Shown: in pieces, positions 22,908 to 32,075 of the stretch
Layout of the letters: the number at the start of each line of letters is the position of its first letter
Numbering within the stretch: the first letter of the stretch is position 1
Assembly (NCBI GenBank): GCA_021793405.1
Contig: JAJYSV010000032.1
Coordinates: 1-46,389 of the forward strand
Reading direction: 5' to 3'
DNA length: 46,389 nucleotides
From: Acidobacteriota bacterium
GTDB taxonomy: Bacteria > Acidobacteriota > Terriglobia > Terriglobales > Acidobacteriaceae
Notes under the pieces: model-generated
The model's input: only the letters and a program-made list of their open reading frames with translations
The model's database searches: none
Told to the model about the DNA's origin: nothing
Translations under genes and position numbers: made by a program

Positions 22908-24293
22908 GTGCCAAATCCGGTGCTCTCTGACATTCAGCTTGACCCAATCGAGCTCAATGGCCAGGAGCCATACAGCCAACATGTCAATCCGATCTGGGTG
23001 AAGCTGCTCGATGTGCTCGGCATGAACGTCCGATACACACGCTCCAATGGCGCTGAGCTGTATACCAACGATGGCCGCGTGATTCTGGATTGCCTGTCCG
23101 GTTACTGCGTCCATAACGCCGGCCATAACCACCCGCTTATCGTCGCCGAATTGATGGCTGAGATGAAAGCTCAGACGCCGACGATGCTGCAAAGCAATGT
23201 AGTCGAGAGCGCCGGTCAGCTCGCTTCCGTATTGTGCGAACAGGCTGGAGGCAAAGTCTCGAAGGCATTCTTCTGCAGTTCCGGCAGTGAGGCTATTGAG
23301 GCGGTGATCAAGTTTGCACGCGCCTGCACGGGTCGACCCGACATCGTGTATGCATCCGGCGCGTTCCACGGCCTTACCTGCGGTGCCCTCTCCATAATGG
23401 GCAACGATTTTTGGCGCGAGGATTTTGGGCAAATGCTCGACGGCACACACGCAGTGCCGTTCGGAGATTCGGCGAAACTCGAAAAGCTGCTCAAAGAGCG
23501 CAAGATCGCGGCCGTAGTACTGGAGCCGATTCAGGCGGAGGCCGGAATCATCCTTCCCCCGGCGGGATATCTCGCCAATGTGCAACGTCTTTGTCGGAAG
23601 TACGGTACGCTCTTTGTGCTGGATGAAGCGCAGACCGGCATCGGACGAACGGGCAGATTTCTGGCAGCGGAGCGCTACAATGTACAGCCGGACATGATTG
23701 TTCTAGCCAAGGCATTGAGCGGAGGCCTGGTTCCGATCGGCGCAGTGCTGATGACCGATATAATTTACAAGTCTGTCTTTCATTCGTTGCGGCGGGCCTT
23801 CATCCATACTTCAACCTACAGTGAGAATGCGCTGGCAATGCGGGCCGGGTTGGCCACGCTGAAGGTCCTAAGGCGCGAGCGGCTTGCGGAGCGAGCCGAC
23901 ACGATGGGCGTCGAACTACGCGACCACCTGCGCGCCTCGCTCGCATCCTATGAGATGGTCAAAGAGGTGCGCGGCGAAGGCATGCTCAACGGAATCGAAT
24001 TCCAGGCGCCGCGCGGCGTCTCGATGAAACTCTCGTTCGAGGCATTCAAAGCAATCCATCCTGCTTTGTTTGGACAGATCCTGATGATGCGGCTTTTCAA
24101 AGAAAAGAACATTCTTACGCAAATCTGCGGAAACAACTTCATGGTGCTCAAAGTCGCTCCGCCCCTCGTAATTTCTGAACAACAAATGCATCATTGCGTC
24201 GCTGCCATACGCGATGTTGTCGATACGATGCATTCGTCCGCAGCCTTCTGGTCTGACGCGCTCAACCTAGGCCGCAGAGCAATGACCGCATAA
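22908..24293 (+). CDS. Class III pyridoxal-phosphate aminotransferase
   Basis: A 461-aa cytoplasmic PLP enzyme of fold type I. SGYCVHNAGHNHP is the substrate-entry segment. CSSGSEAIEAVIKFAR binds the cofactor phosphate, VLEPIQAEAGIILPP and LFVLDEAQTGIGRTG (the cofactor-ring Asp) follow, and the Schiff-base Lys lies in MIVLAKALSGGLVPIGA. The usual ornithine- or acetylornithine-type layout is kept, but the substrate is not evident. A GTG start at 22908 is preceded by AGAGGGG. An FAD oxidoreductase, YceI protein and exported protein follow on the same strand with short gaps. The set suggests a small pathway for an amino-lipid or other secondary compound; this is inference. Confidence 0.9.
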   Translation: MPNPVLSDIQLDPIELNGQEPYSQHVNPIWVKLLDVLGMNVRYTRSNGAELYTNDGRVILDCLSGYCVHNAGHNHPLIVAELMAEMKAQTPTMLQSNVVESAGQLASVLCEQAGGKVSKAFFCSSGSEAIEAVIKFARACTGRPDIVYASGAFHGLTCGALSIMGNDFWREDFGQMLDGTHAVPFGDSAKLEKLLKERKIAAVVLEPIQAEAGIILPPAGYLANVQRLCRKYGTLFVLDEAQTGIGRTGRFLAAERYNVQPDMIVLAKALSGGLVPIGAVLMTDIIYKSVFHSLRRAFIHTSTYSENALAMRAGLATLKVLRRERLAERADTMGVELRDHLRASLASYEMVKEVRGEGMLNGIEFQAPRGVSMKLSFEAFKAIHPALFGQILMMRLFKEKNILTQICGNNFMVLKVAPPLVISEQQMHHCVAAIRDVVDTMHSSAAFWSDALNLGRRAMTA

Positions 24294-24369
24294 TCGTCAT
24301 TCACATGCTCTGGTACCGATAAAAGAAAATAGGGGTTTGATCTCCGTAAACTTGACGCCGAAAAACGAC

Positions 24370-25479
24370 ATGACGGACGTTCTCATTCTCGGCGGCGGTC
24401 CCGCGGGGTTGGCAGCGGCAATTGCGTTACGACAAAAAGACATCGAATGTCTCGTGGTCGAAGCCCTGGAACCGGCGATTGACAAGGGCTGTGCTGAAGG
24501 GCTGATGCCCGATGCGCTCGCTTCCCTGCGCAAACTCGGCCTGGATATTACGGAGGAGCACGGCCATCGATTTCGCGGCATCCGCTTTAACAACTTCGCG
24601 CATCGGGTACATGCGGACTTTCCTAACGGCATTGGCATTGGAGTGCGACGCACGAAACTGCATGGGCTGATTGCCGGGCGCGCGCGCGAAGTGGGAGTAC
24701 CGGTGCTATGGAACAGTCGAGCCAAGTTGCTGGACAGCCGCTCCGCCCTCATCAATGGAAGGAAGATATCGTTTCGATATCTGGTTGGGGCCGATGGGCA
24801 GGCCTCAGGCATTCGGAAATGGGCGGGGCTGGGCGAAGTCAAGAGAGAAAGCGTGCGCTTCGGTTTCCGCCGTCACTATAACATCGCACCGTGGAGCGAG
24901 TATGTGGAGGTGCACTGGGGACCGCCGGGCCAGGTCTATCTCACTCCTGTTGCCGCCGACAGCGTGTGCGTTGTCTTCATCACAAGAAACCCCAAGCTCG
25001 CGCAAGGGGATTTTCTCGCTGCTTTTCCATCGGTCGCGGCCAAACTCCAGGGTATCCCGACCATGACGCAACTCCGCGCCGGCATCTCCGCCAACAGGAA
25101 ACTGCGCCGCGTCGCCAACCGGTCGGTTGCTCTGATCGGCGATGCTTCGGGTTCGCCCGACGCTATTACCGGTGAAGGTCTCGCGGTATCGTTCCGCCAA
25201 GCTGTCTCGTTGGCAAACGCCATCGAGCACGGAGACCTGGAACTTTATGCGCGTGCGCATCAAAAGATTGGGAGGCTCCCCCATGCGATGAGTTGGCTGT
25301 TGTTATCGATGGATCGTTGGCCGCAAATGCAAGGTCGCGCCATCAAGACATTGTCGTCCCATCCGGACTATTTTCAGCAGCTTCTTTCCGTGCACGTGGG
25401 CGCCGAGAGCCTGCACCGTTTTGCGATGCGGCAGGGGCTACGAATCGGCTGGGGCTTTCTTGGGGCAAGTCTCTACTAA
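24370..25479 (+). CDS. FAD-dependent oxidoreductase, geranylgeranyl-reductase/monooxygenase-like
   Basis: A 369-aa flavoprotein. The N-terminal Rossmann motif ILGGGPAGLAAAIALRQ binds FAD. YLVGADGQASGIRKWAG carries the DG motif of the PHBH-type hydroxylases, and VALIGDASGSPDAITGEGL is the second FAD motif (GD) near residue 260. These place it in the group that includes geranylgeranyl reductases and lipid hydroxylases. ATG at 24370 is used; a TTG at 24337 has no sensible ribosome-binding distance. It lies 76 bp after the aminotransferase and 10 bp before yceI. The substrate is not known. Confidence 0.85.
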   Translation: MTDVLILGGGPAGLAAAIALRQKDIECLVVEALEPAIDKGCAEGLMPDALASLRKLGLDITEEHGHRFRGIRFNNFAHRVHADFPNGIGIGVRRTKLHGLIAGRAREVGVPVLWNSRAKLLDSRSALINGRKISFRYLVGADGQASGIRKWAGLGEVKRESVRFGFRRHYNIAPWSEYVEVHWGPPGQVYLTPVAADSVCVVFITRNPKLAQGDFLAAFPSVAAKLQGIPTMTQLRAGISANRKLRRVANRSVALIGDASGSPDAITGEGLAVSFRQAVSLANAIEHGDLELYARAHQKIGRLPHAMSWLLLSMDRWPQMQGRAIKTLSSHPDYFQQLLSVHVGAESLHRFAMRQGLRIGWGFLGASLY

Positions 25480-25489
25480 AGGAGAATAA

Positions 25490-26110
25490 ATGCGAAGCGT
25501 TTTTCATCGCGGGAATATTGGCACGGCCGTCGCTGCAAGTCTCGTAGTTTTCTGTCTGCTCCTTTTGTCGGATGCGGCCTTGGCCGCCAATGACACTCAT
25601 GGACAGGTGACGGTGACGCTTAATTCCGCAAAAACATCGATTCACTGGACGTTGCAAGCTGTGCTCCACACCGCTCATGGCGCCTTCATTCTCAAGAGCG
25701 GAGTGATTCATCTGGACCCGGCGACGGGAGCCGCGGACGGGCTGATCGTTGTCGATGCCAAGAGCGGTGAAAGCGGGGATGCGGCGCGGGATGAGAGAAT
25801 GGATAAGAGTGTTCTAGAAAGCGATCGGTATCCCGATGTCACCTTTCGCCCCACGCACGCTTCAGGAAATTTTGATTTTAGTAAGGACCAGTCAATCGCA
25901 GTGGACGGAATTTTTCGTCTGCATGGCAAAGATCACCCGCTCCAGTTGCACATTCACGTGATGCCTCAAACGGATAACTCGCTTCGCGCCACTACACAAT
26001 TCGTCGTGCCCTATGTTCAATGGGGATTGAAAGACCCCAGTACCTTTATTCTGCGTGTCGGAAAAACGGTCGTCATCGAAGTGGACAGTCTAGCCACAGT
26101 GCAACCATGA
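25490..26110 (+). CDS. Exported YceI-family lipocalin-like protein
   Basis: A 206-aa periplasmic protein. Residues 1-33 form a signal peptide ending DAALAAND. The rest is YceI-like: [21 protein letters not shown], a central [21 protein letters not shown] and the C-terminal [17 protein letters not shown], all typical of the YceI beta-barrel that holds an isoprenoid or other lipid. GGAG precedes the ATG. It follows the FAD oxidoreductase after 10 bp, so the ligand may be the product of that enzyme. The typical W/H motif is modified ([11 protein letters not shown] at the C-terminus), which fits a subfamily. Confidence 0.88.
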   Translation: MRSVFHRGNIGTAVAASLVVFCLLLLSDAALAANDTHGQVTVTLNSAKTSIHWTLQAVLHTAHGAFILKSGVIHLDPATGAADGLIVVDAKSGESGDAARDERMDKSVLESDRYPDVTFRPTHASGNFDFSKDQSIAVDGIFRLHGKDHPLQLHIHVMPQTDNSLRATTQFVVPYVQWGLKDPSTFILRVGKTVVIEVDSLATVQP

Positions 26111-26196
26111 CCCAGAGATGTCTCGGAGTCAGTTCCTGTTAGCACTCCGCATCGTGGACTAGCTCGAAAAAAAACGAACGACTTTTTGAAGTCCTC

Positions 26197-27582
26197 ATGA
26201 AAGACACTCGCGCAAAGTCACGGTTTCTCGCTTTGCTGCCCTTCATCATGGCTGCCTGCGGGCTGGTTGCGCAAGAGATGTCTGTACAAATTCCTGTGGC
26301 GACCCCGCTCGCGATCCAACTCGGCGAGCACGTTCCCATGAAAACAGGAGAACCCTTGGATTGTCACTTACTCTACCCGGTGTACGCCCAGAATCGATTG
26401 GCTATCCCGGCGGGCAGCATTGTGCGCGGCAGGGTTGTCGCGCTCAAACCCGACCACAGCCGACGTATCCACGCTCGGCTGGGTGGGGACTTTACGCCTT
26501 ACCATATTCCGGTCGTTCGCTTTGACCAGCTGGTGCTCCCCGGCGGGACTATCCTGCCAATTGTCAGTGGCGATGCCACAAACGGCGCGCCGGTCCTGCA
26601 TCTTTCCACGCCTGCCTCCAAAAAATCGCATTCATTCGTTGCCCAACAGCTCGCCCAGGTCAAAGTGCACGCTAAAGATACTCTCGCGCTGGTGACTGCC
26701 CCAGGACGAAAAGACCGGCTGGTTCAGTTGCTCTACCATCAACTTCCGTATCACCCGGAGAGAATCGAAAAGGCAACGCTGTGGACGGCGATGCTGGCGC
26801 AACCGCTCACTCTCAAGAAAGATGAGGCTTCCGGAAATGCGCGGAGCAATCCTGCCGTAGCATCCAGCGTCTCGGCCAAGCCGCGATCGACATCACCTAC
26901 GCAGGCAAAGAAGGAGTCGAACAACAAGTCGCCGTGGCGACTGCGAGCTTACCTTCAGCAGACGATCAGCTCAGCCGATCAGAAGAAGGGAAATACGTTT
27001 GAAGCGGTGGTTGCTGAACCGATATTCACACCAGACCATACTCTGGCGGTTCCCGAAGGATCGACATTGGTGGGAACGATCACCCAGGCCAAGCCCGCGC
27101 GATCCTTTGGCCGGGCAGGAAAACTGCGCTTTGACTTTCGTGAATTGAAGCTGCCCGGCGCGCCCTCTCAGCATGTCCATGGCGCGCTCGCAGGCGCGGA
27201 TGCAAGCAAATCGCAACAGTTACAAATCGACTCTGAAGGCGAGGTGCAGTCCAAGCCTCAAAATCGCATCATCGTCCCCGTCGTGCTTACTTTTCTCGCA
27301 GGACGCGCGCTCGATCAGGACGGAAACTTTGCCGGTAATGCCGCCGTATCATCCAACGGATTTGGAATCATCGGCCGCGTGGTCGGCATCGTGGCAGGCT
27401 CCCCGAATTTAGCAGCAGGCATCGGGTTCTACGCGGCTGGCCTTTCCGTCTATGAACGCTGGCTGGTCCATGGTCAGAATGTTGTCTTTGTGAAGAATAC
27501 TCGGATAGAAGTGACAACTGTACCGACTCAAAGCCCGCTCCCTGCGACGGAACTTCCGCCTGCTCCTTCTAAGGTGCGTTGA
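26197..27582 (+). CDS. Exported protein of unknown function with internal duplication
   Basis: A 461-aa protein with a signal peptide (residues 1-25). Two similar modules are seen. Module one (about 65-125) reads LAIPAGSIVRGRVVALKP ... FDQLVLPGGTILPI. Module two (about 285-330) reads LAVPEGSTLVGTITQAKP ... FRELKLPGAPSQHV. Each starts with a Pro-x-Gly-Ser turn and ends in a Leu-Pro-Gly strand, similar in style to the beta domain of VirB10/TrbI. The linker is Ser/Lys-rich (about 210-250). A Gly/Ala-rich hydrophobic segment (GFGIIGRVVGIVAGSPNLAAG, about 388-408) may insert into a membrane. It lies 86 bp after yceI on the same strand. I cannot name a function. Confidence 0.7.
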   Translation: MKDTRAKSRFLALLPFIMAACGLVAQEMSVQIPVATPLAIQLGEHVPMKTGEPLDCHLLYPVYAQNRLAIPAGSIVRGRVVALKPDHSRRIHARLGGDFTPYHIPVVRFDQLVLPGGTILPIVSGDATNGAPVLHLSTPASKKSHSFVAQQLAQVKVHAKDTLALVTAPGRKDRLVQLLYHQLPYHPERIEKATLWTAMLAQPLTLKKDEASGNARSNPAVASSVSAKPRSTSPTQAKKESNNKSPWRLRAYLQQTISSADQKKGNTFEAVVAEPIFTPDHTLAVPEGSTLVGTITQAKPARSFGRAGKLRFDFRELKLPGAPSQHVHGALAGADASKSQQLQIDSEGEVQSKPQNRIIVPVVLTFLAGRALDQDGNFAGNAAVSSNGFGIIGRVVGIVAGSPNLAAGIGFYAAGLSVYERWLVHGQNVVFVKNTRIEVTTVPTQSPLPATELPPAPSKVR

Positions 27583-27732
27583 AGGTATTATGAGCCTGAC
27601 TTTCGCGTTCCTGGACGCACGCTGTTGGCCTAACCTTCGATCGGCACGGCGCGCCAGCCGCTGATCCGCGAACACACACTTACTGAGAATAGACCGCGAG
27701 GCTGTCCGTCGCACCCTGGGATTGCCCTCGCT

Positions 27733-29085
27733 CTACGAAACCAGGCAGGGTCGTTTGGGGTTGAATTTCCAACCCGGCATGAGAAACTGCATCGCCTTTG
27801 CATCGTCCCGCGCGCCAAGGCTCATCGAACTGTAGAGCGAATGCGCGCGTTCGATCTGCTCTATATCGATCTCGACGCCGAGGCCCGGACGATCCGGCAC
27901 CTTCAACTTGCCGCCAGCGATTTGCAGCGGATCTTTTGTAAGCCGCTGGCCATCCTGCCATATCCAATGCGTATCGATGGCGGTGACTCTGCCGACCGCT
28001 GCCGCAGCCACATGCGTAAACATCGCGAGAGAAATATCGAAATGATTATTGGAGTGCGACCCCCACGTGAGACCCCACTCGCGGCAAAACTGCGCCACGC
28101 GCACCGAACCTTGCATGGTCCAGAAGTGCGGATCGGCAAGCGGAATGTCGACGGCATTGAGTTGAACTGCATGTCTCAGTTCACGCCAGTCAGTCGCAAC
28201 CATGTTGGTCGCCGTGGGCAGGCCGGTGGCGCGCCGAAACTCCGCCATAATCTCGCGCCCGGAGAAGCCTTGCTCGGCTCCGCACGGATCCTCCGCGTAT
28301 GCGAGCACCTGCTGTTTGCCCGTGCAGAGACGAATCGCCTCATCGAGCGACCAGGCTCCATTCGGGTCCAGCGTAATGCGCGCATTCGGAAAGCGCTCCG
28401 CAAGCGCGGCTACGGTCTCCATCTCCTGCGCGCCCGCCAGCACTCCGCCTTTGAGTTTGAAGTCGTTGAATCCGTAGCGTGCGTGCGCTGCCTCCGCCAG
28501 CCGCACCACAGCCTTCGTGGTAAGCGCTTCCTCATGCCGTAACCGCAGCCATGCATCGGCCGCATCCGGTTCGCCACGATAGGGCAGATCCGTCTTCTTT
28601 CTATCGCCGACAAAAAACAGATAGCCAAGGACCTCAACGCTGGATCGCTGTTGACCTTCACCCAGCAGCGCCGCGACCGGTAGCACAAGAAACTGCCCGA
28701 GCAGATCGAGGAGCGCCGACTCGATTGCAGTCAGCGCATGGACCGCGGTGCGCAGATCGAAAGTCTGCAGACCGCGGCCTTCACTGTCACAATCCGCGAA
28801 ACGTACCCGTATCGCATTCAGGATGGCGTTGTACGCAGCCAGCGGTTGCCCAACAACCAGCGGCTCTGACTCTGCAAGCACGCGGCGGATCTTTTCACCG
28901 CCTGGAACCTCGCCCACGCCTGTGTTGCCTGCATCGTCAGTGAGCAAAACAACATTGCGCGTAAAGAACGGTGCGTGCGCGCCACTTAGGTTCAGCAACA
29001 TGTCGTCATGCCCGGCCACCGGAACCACCCGCATGCCGGTGATGGAGGGCGTGTGCCCACGCAGGCTAGTAGTTACCGGATTCAC
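27733..29085 (-). CDS. gudD: Glucarate dehydratase
   Basis: A 450-aa enolase-superfamily enzyme that dehydrates D-glucarate to 5-keto-4-deoxy-D-glucarate in the cytoplasm. Catalytic positions are visible: K210-x-K212 (FKLKGG), D240 and N242 (LDPNGAW), E265 (YAEDPCG), D318 and H344 (WGSHSNNH). They sit five residues later than in the E. coli enzyme. Substrate-loop residues near 100-110 and [11 protein letters not shown] are conserved too. A GTG start with AGGAG seven nt upstream is used; no better ATG lies nearby. It is divergent from the uxuA-gudP-garL-garR genes, with which it completes glucarate breakdown. The gap 27583-27732 between it and the preceding gene holds nothing recognised. Confidence 0.93.
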   Translation of the reverse strand: MNPVTTSLRGHTPSITGMRVVPVAGHDDMLLNLSGAHAPFFTRNVVLLTDDAGNTGVGEVPGGEKIRRVLAESEPLVVGQPLAAYNAILNAIRVRFADCDSEGRGLQTFDLRTAVHALTAIESALLDLLGQFLVLPVAALLGEGQQRSSVEVLGYLFFVGDRKKTDLPYRGEPDAADAWLRLRHEEALTTKAVVRLAEAAHARYGFNDFKLKGGVLAGAQEMETVAALAERFPNARITLDPNGAWSLDEAIRLCTGKQQVLAYAEDPCGAEQGFSGREIMAEFRRATGLPTATNMVATDWRELRHAVQLNAVDIPLADPHFWTMQGSVRVAQFCREWGLTWGSHSNNHFDISLAMFTHVAAAAVGRVTAIDTHWIWQDGQRLTKDPLQIAGGKLKVPDRPGLGVEIDIEQIERAHSLYSSMSLGARDDAKAMQFLMPGWKFNPKRPCLVS

Positions 29086-29400
29086 GGGTCTGCTCCTAAG
29101 CGGATGCTTGGCTCGTCATAATCAACGCACGTAGCGCAGATCAGCCCATGGTCGCATCTTCTGCCGGACATCATATCATCGGAAAAATTCCAAAAAATCA
29201 TTCCATAATCGATTTCCACTTACGGCAGGTAAAGTCGCCTGCACATACAATTCACGGAAACCGAAAATGTTCCGTGCGGCGCCACCGCCCCAACAGTTTT
29301 CTCCTGTCGCGCGAACCAATAGGATCAAGGATGACGTTGGCTTGGAACGGATCTCTTCCTACGCCGGGCCCTGAGAGAGGGCTTCCTATGAAAGGACAAC
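29086..29400. promoter_or_regulatory. Divergent control region of the glucarate genes with three TTCCA repeats
   Basis: TTCCA occurs at 29188-29192, 29201-29205 and 29214-29218, exactly 13 bp apart, each within an (A/T)TTCCA context in AT-rich surroundings. The first also forms GGAA-AAA-TTCC (29181-29191). Such arrays are typical of multimeric regulator binding. No regulator gene is in the cluster. AAAGGA before the uxuA ATG and AGGAG before the gudD GTG mark the two gene starts. Confidence 0.45.
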
Positions 29401-30501
29401 ATGAATCGGAGACAGTTCATCGCATCGGGGAGCGCAGCAGGATTGATTGCCGCGCGGGGAGCCACTGCCACGGCTGTGAGTGCGGAGCCTGCTTCACAAC
29501 CGGGTTGGATGAAGTTGGGCGACCAGACCGCGCCCACAAATGAAGTTCACCTCCAATACCTTGCCCGGTATAGCGTGCGACACATCTGCGGCTATCCGCA
29601 CATCGAGGGCGACCGCCTGTACGCCACCGTGCAGGAACTCAATCGCATGATCGATATGGCCGGCAAATACGGCATCAGCATCGACTGCATCGCGCCGCCC
29701 TTCCTGTCGTCCAGCTTCATCGACCGGGAGAAACACCCGGCCATCATGCTGGCCCAGAGTCCGGAGCGCGACCGCGACATTGAGCAGTTGCAGACGCTCA
29801 TCAGAAACTGCGCGCTGGCCGGGATTCCATCCATCAAATACAACATGAGTATCCTCGGTGTCCTCCGCACGGGCCGGACGCCCGGACGAGGCGATGCGCT
29901 GTACCACACGTGGAAACTCTCCGACGCGCATCCGGCGACCCCGCTCACCCGTGCCGGACGCGTGGACGCCGACGCCTTCTGGGAGCGCATCACATATTTT
30001 CTCGACCGCGTGATCCCCGTTGCCAATGAATATAAGATTCGGATGGCCTGCCATCCACAGGATCCAGGTGTCCCGCCGGAAGGATATCAAGGCGTGAACC
30101 GCGTGCTGGGAACTGTCGACGGGCTCAAGAAGTTCATCGCCATTCGGGAAAGTCCCTATCACGGGCTAAACTTTTGTCAGGGAACCATCTCGGAAGATCT
30201 CCAGAATCCGGGGGTGGAGATCTTCGATGTCATCCGGTACTTCGGCACTCGCAAGAAGATTTTCAATGTACACTTCCGCAACATTCGCGGACATCGCGAT
30301 GACTTTATCGAGGTCTTCCCGGATGAAGGCGACGTCGACTTCGTGAAAGCAATCAAAGTGTACAAGGAAGTCGGCTATCGCTACATGCTGATGCCCGATC
30401 ATGTTCCGCTGGCCGAGGCCGACCCTGGATCGCTGCAATCCTTCGCATTCTGCTATGGGTACATTCGCGGCCTCATCCAGTCCGTGAACTCGACTACCTG
30501 A
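29401..30501 (+). CDS. Mannonate dehydratase-like protein with Tat signal
   Basis: A 366-aa protein of the UxuA family, which converts D-mannonate to 2-keto-3-deoxygluconate. Residues 1-28 form a Tat signal (MNRRQFI, then Ala/Gly-rich and ending VSA). The body carries family motifs: PSIKYNMSILGVLRTGRTPGRG, RMACHPQDPGVPPEGY, LNFCQGTISE, IFNVHFRNIRGHRDDFIEVFPDEG and LMPDHVP. Metal ligands are probably among H210-type, Cys, H and D residues in those motifs. E. coli UxuA is cytoplasmic and about 394 aa; export of this protein would be unusual. AAAGGA is 4 nt before the ATG. It leads the glucarate operon, so its true substrate may be different. Confidence 0.85.
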   Translation: MNRRQFIASGSAAGLIAARGATATAVSAEPASQPGWMKLGDQTAPTNEVHLQYLARYSVRHICGYPHIEGDRLYATVQELNRMIDMAGKYGISIDCIAPPFLSSSFIDREKHPAIMLAQSPERDRDIEQLQTLIRNCALAGIPSIKYNMSILGVLRTGRTPGRGDALYHTWKLSDAHPATPLTRAGRVDADAFWERITYFLDRVIPVANEYKIRMACHPQDPGVPPEGYQGVNRVLGTVDGLKKFIAIRESPYHGLNFCQGTISEDLQNPGVEIFDVIRYFGTRKKIFNVHFRNIRGHRDDFIEVFPDEGDVDFVKAIKVYKEVGYRYMLMPDHVPLAEADPGSLQSFAFCYGYIRGLIQSVNSTT

Positions 30502-30619
30502 GACAGCGGAAGACGACGCCGTTTCCGCAAATAGACTTCGCACGGCTCCAGCCGGACTGGTATGGTAACGTTTGGAATGATCCAGCTCAGAGCGGGCCAG
30601 ACTGGGCGGAACGAGCGCC

Positions 30620-31963
30620 TTGACTTTGCCTGAAGCACAAACCCGGATTCGATACCTCATCATCGGCATCCTGTTCGCGGTCACTTGCTTCAGCTATGGC
30701 GATCGGGTGGCTCTCTCCATCGCGGGCGCCGCGATGACAAAAGACATTCATTTAGATCCCGTGAGAATGGGCTATCTCTTCTCCGGATTCAGTTGGGCCT
30801 ATGTCCTGGGACAATTGCCCTCCGGCGGCCTGCTGGACCGCTTCGGATCCAAAAGGGTCTATGGCATCAGCATCATCGTATGGTCGATCTGTGCATTCCT
30901 GACGGGGTTCGCGGGTTACCTGGCCGCAAGCGCCGCATTTACCGCAATCTTCATCCTACGGTTGGTCTCCGGCTTTGCGCAGGCGCCCGTCTTCCCCGGC
31001 AATGGCCGCATCGTCGCGTCCTGGTTCCCCACTACGGAGCGCGGACGAGCGTCCGCCATCTTCAATTCCGCTCAGTATTTCGCGCTGCTGATCTTTGCTC
31101 CAATTTTCGGATGGATCATTCATGTGGCGGGCTGGAAGAGTTGCTTCTGGTTTATGGGAGCGCTTGGCTTCGCATTGACCGTGATCTGGTTCACGAACAT
31201 TTACAGCGTAAAACAGCATCCACGCATCTCCATCGCCGAGATCGAAACCATCGAACGCGGCGGCGGACTCGTCAACACGGATCAGGACAACAAGGCAAAC
31301 GCAAAGCGGAACCTGCTTACATGGGCCACGGTCAGGATGCTGTTGAGCCATCGCATGCTGGTCGGCATTTATCTTGGCCAATACTGCATCACGACTTTAA
31401 CCTGGTTCTTTCTGACATGGTTCCCGATCTACCTGTCGCAGGCGCGTCATATGTCAATCTTGAAGGTTGGCTTTGCAGCCGCGGTGCCGGGACTTTGCGG
31501 AGGGTTCGGCGGCATTCTAGGCGGCGTAATCTCCGATAAACTCCTCTCCGGAGGCCGCTCGCTCAGCTTCGCGCGCAAAGCGCCGATCATGGTAGGGATG
31601 GCGTTGTCGACAACGATGATTGCCTGCAACTATGCCCAGGCCCAAAGCGTGATGCTGGCTCTAATGTCGATCTCCTTCTTCGGGAAAGGAATCGGCGCGT
31701 TAGGCTGGACCGTCATCTCCGATACATCTCCCAAGGGAATGGTCGGCATCAACGGAGCACTGTTCAATTTGATTGGAAACATGGCTGGCATTACAACCCC
31801 GATCATCATCGGATATCTCGTCGAGAAGACAGGTTCGTTCAATGACGTGCTGATCTTCGTCAGTATCACAGCTCTGTGCGCCATCGTCAGCTATGGTCCA
31901 ATTGTTGGGGAGATCAAGCGCCTTGACCTGTCAGTTCCCCTGCCGGCTGGAGCCGCCCGCTGA
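30620..31963 (+). CDS. gudP: MFS transporter, glucarate/hexuronate type
   Basis: A 447-aa, 12-helix inner-membrane symporter. Helix 1 ends FSYGDRVALSIAGAAM; MGYLFSGFSWAYVLGQLPSGGLLDRFGSKRVYG is the helix 2-3 region with the MFS loop motif. FAQAPVFPGNGRIVASWFPTTERGRASAIFNS follows. This layout is that of D-glucarate/galactarate permeases. No ATG lies near the beginning; the TTG at 30620 is taken because the frame and helix 1 require it, and the neighbouring TTG at 30626 is possible. It sits between the mannonate dehydratase-like gene and garL, so it should supply GudD's substrate. Confidence 0.87.
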   Translation: MTLPEAQTRIRYLIIGILFAVTCFSYGDRVALSIAGAAMTKDIHLDPVRMGYLFSGFSWAYVLGQLPSGGLLDRFGSKRVYGISIIVWSICAFLTGFAGYLAASAAFTAIFILRLVSGFAQAPVFPGNGRIVASWFPTTERGRASAIFNSAQYFALLIFAPIFGWIIHVAGWKSCFWFMGALGFALTVIWFTNIYSVKQHPRISIAEIETIERGGGLVNTDQDNKANAKRNLLTWATVRMLLSHRMLVGIYLGQYCITTLTWFFLTWFPIYLSQARHMSILKVGFAAAVPGLCGGFGGILGGVISDKLLSGGRSLSFARKAPIMVGMALSTTMIACNYAQAQSVMLALMSISFFGKGIGALGWTVISDTSPKGMVGINGALFNLIGNMAGITTPIIIGYLVEKTGSFNDVLIFVSITALCAIVSYGPIVGEIKRLDLSVPLPAGAAR

Positions 31964-32075
31964 GAAATGAGATCCGTAGAAATCTGCGGCATACCCGGAC
32001 GATACGACCGTCCACTATGTAAGCTAGCAACCATGGACGCGCGCCCATCGCGCCTCCAATCAGGAGATCAAACTC

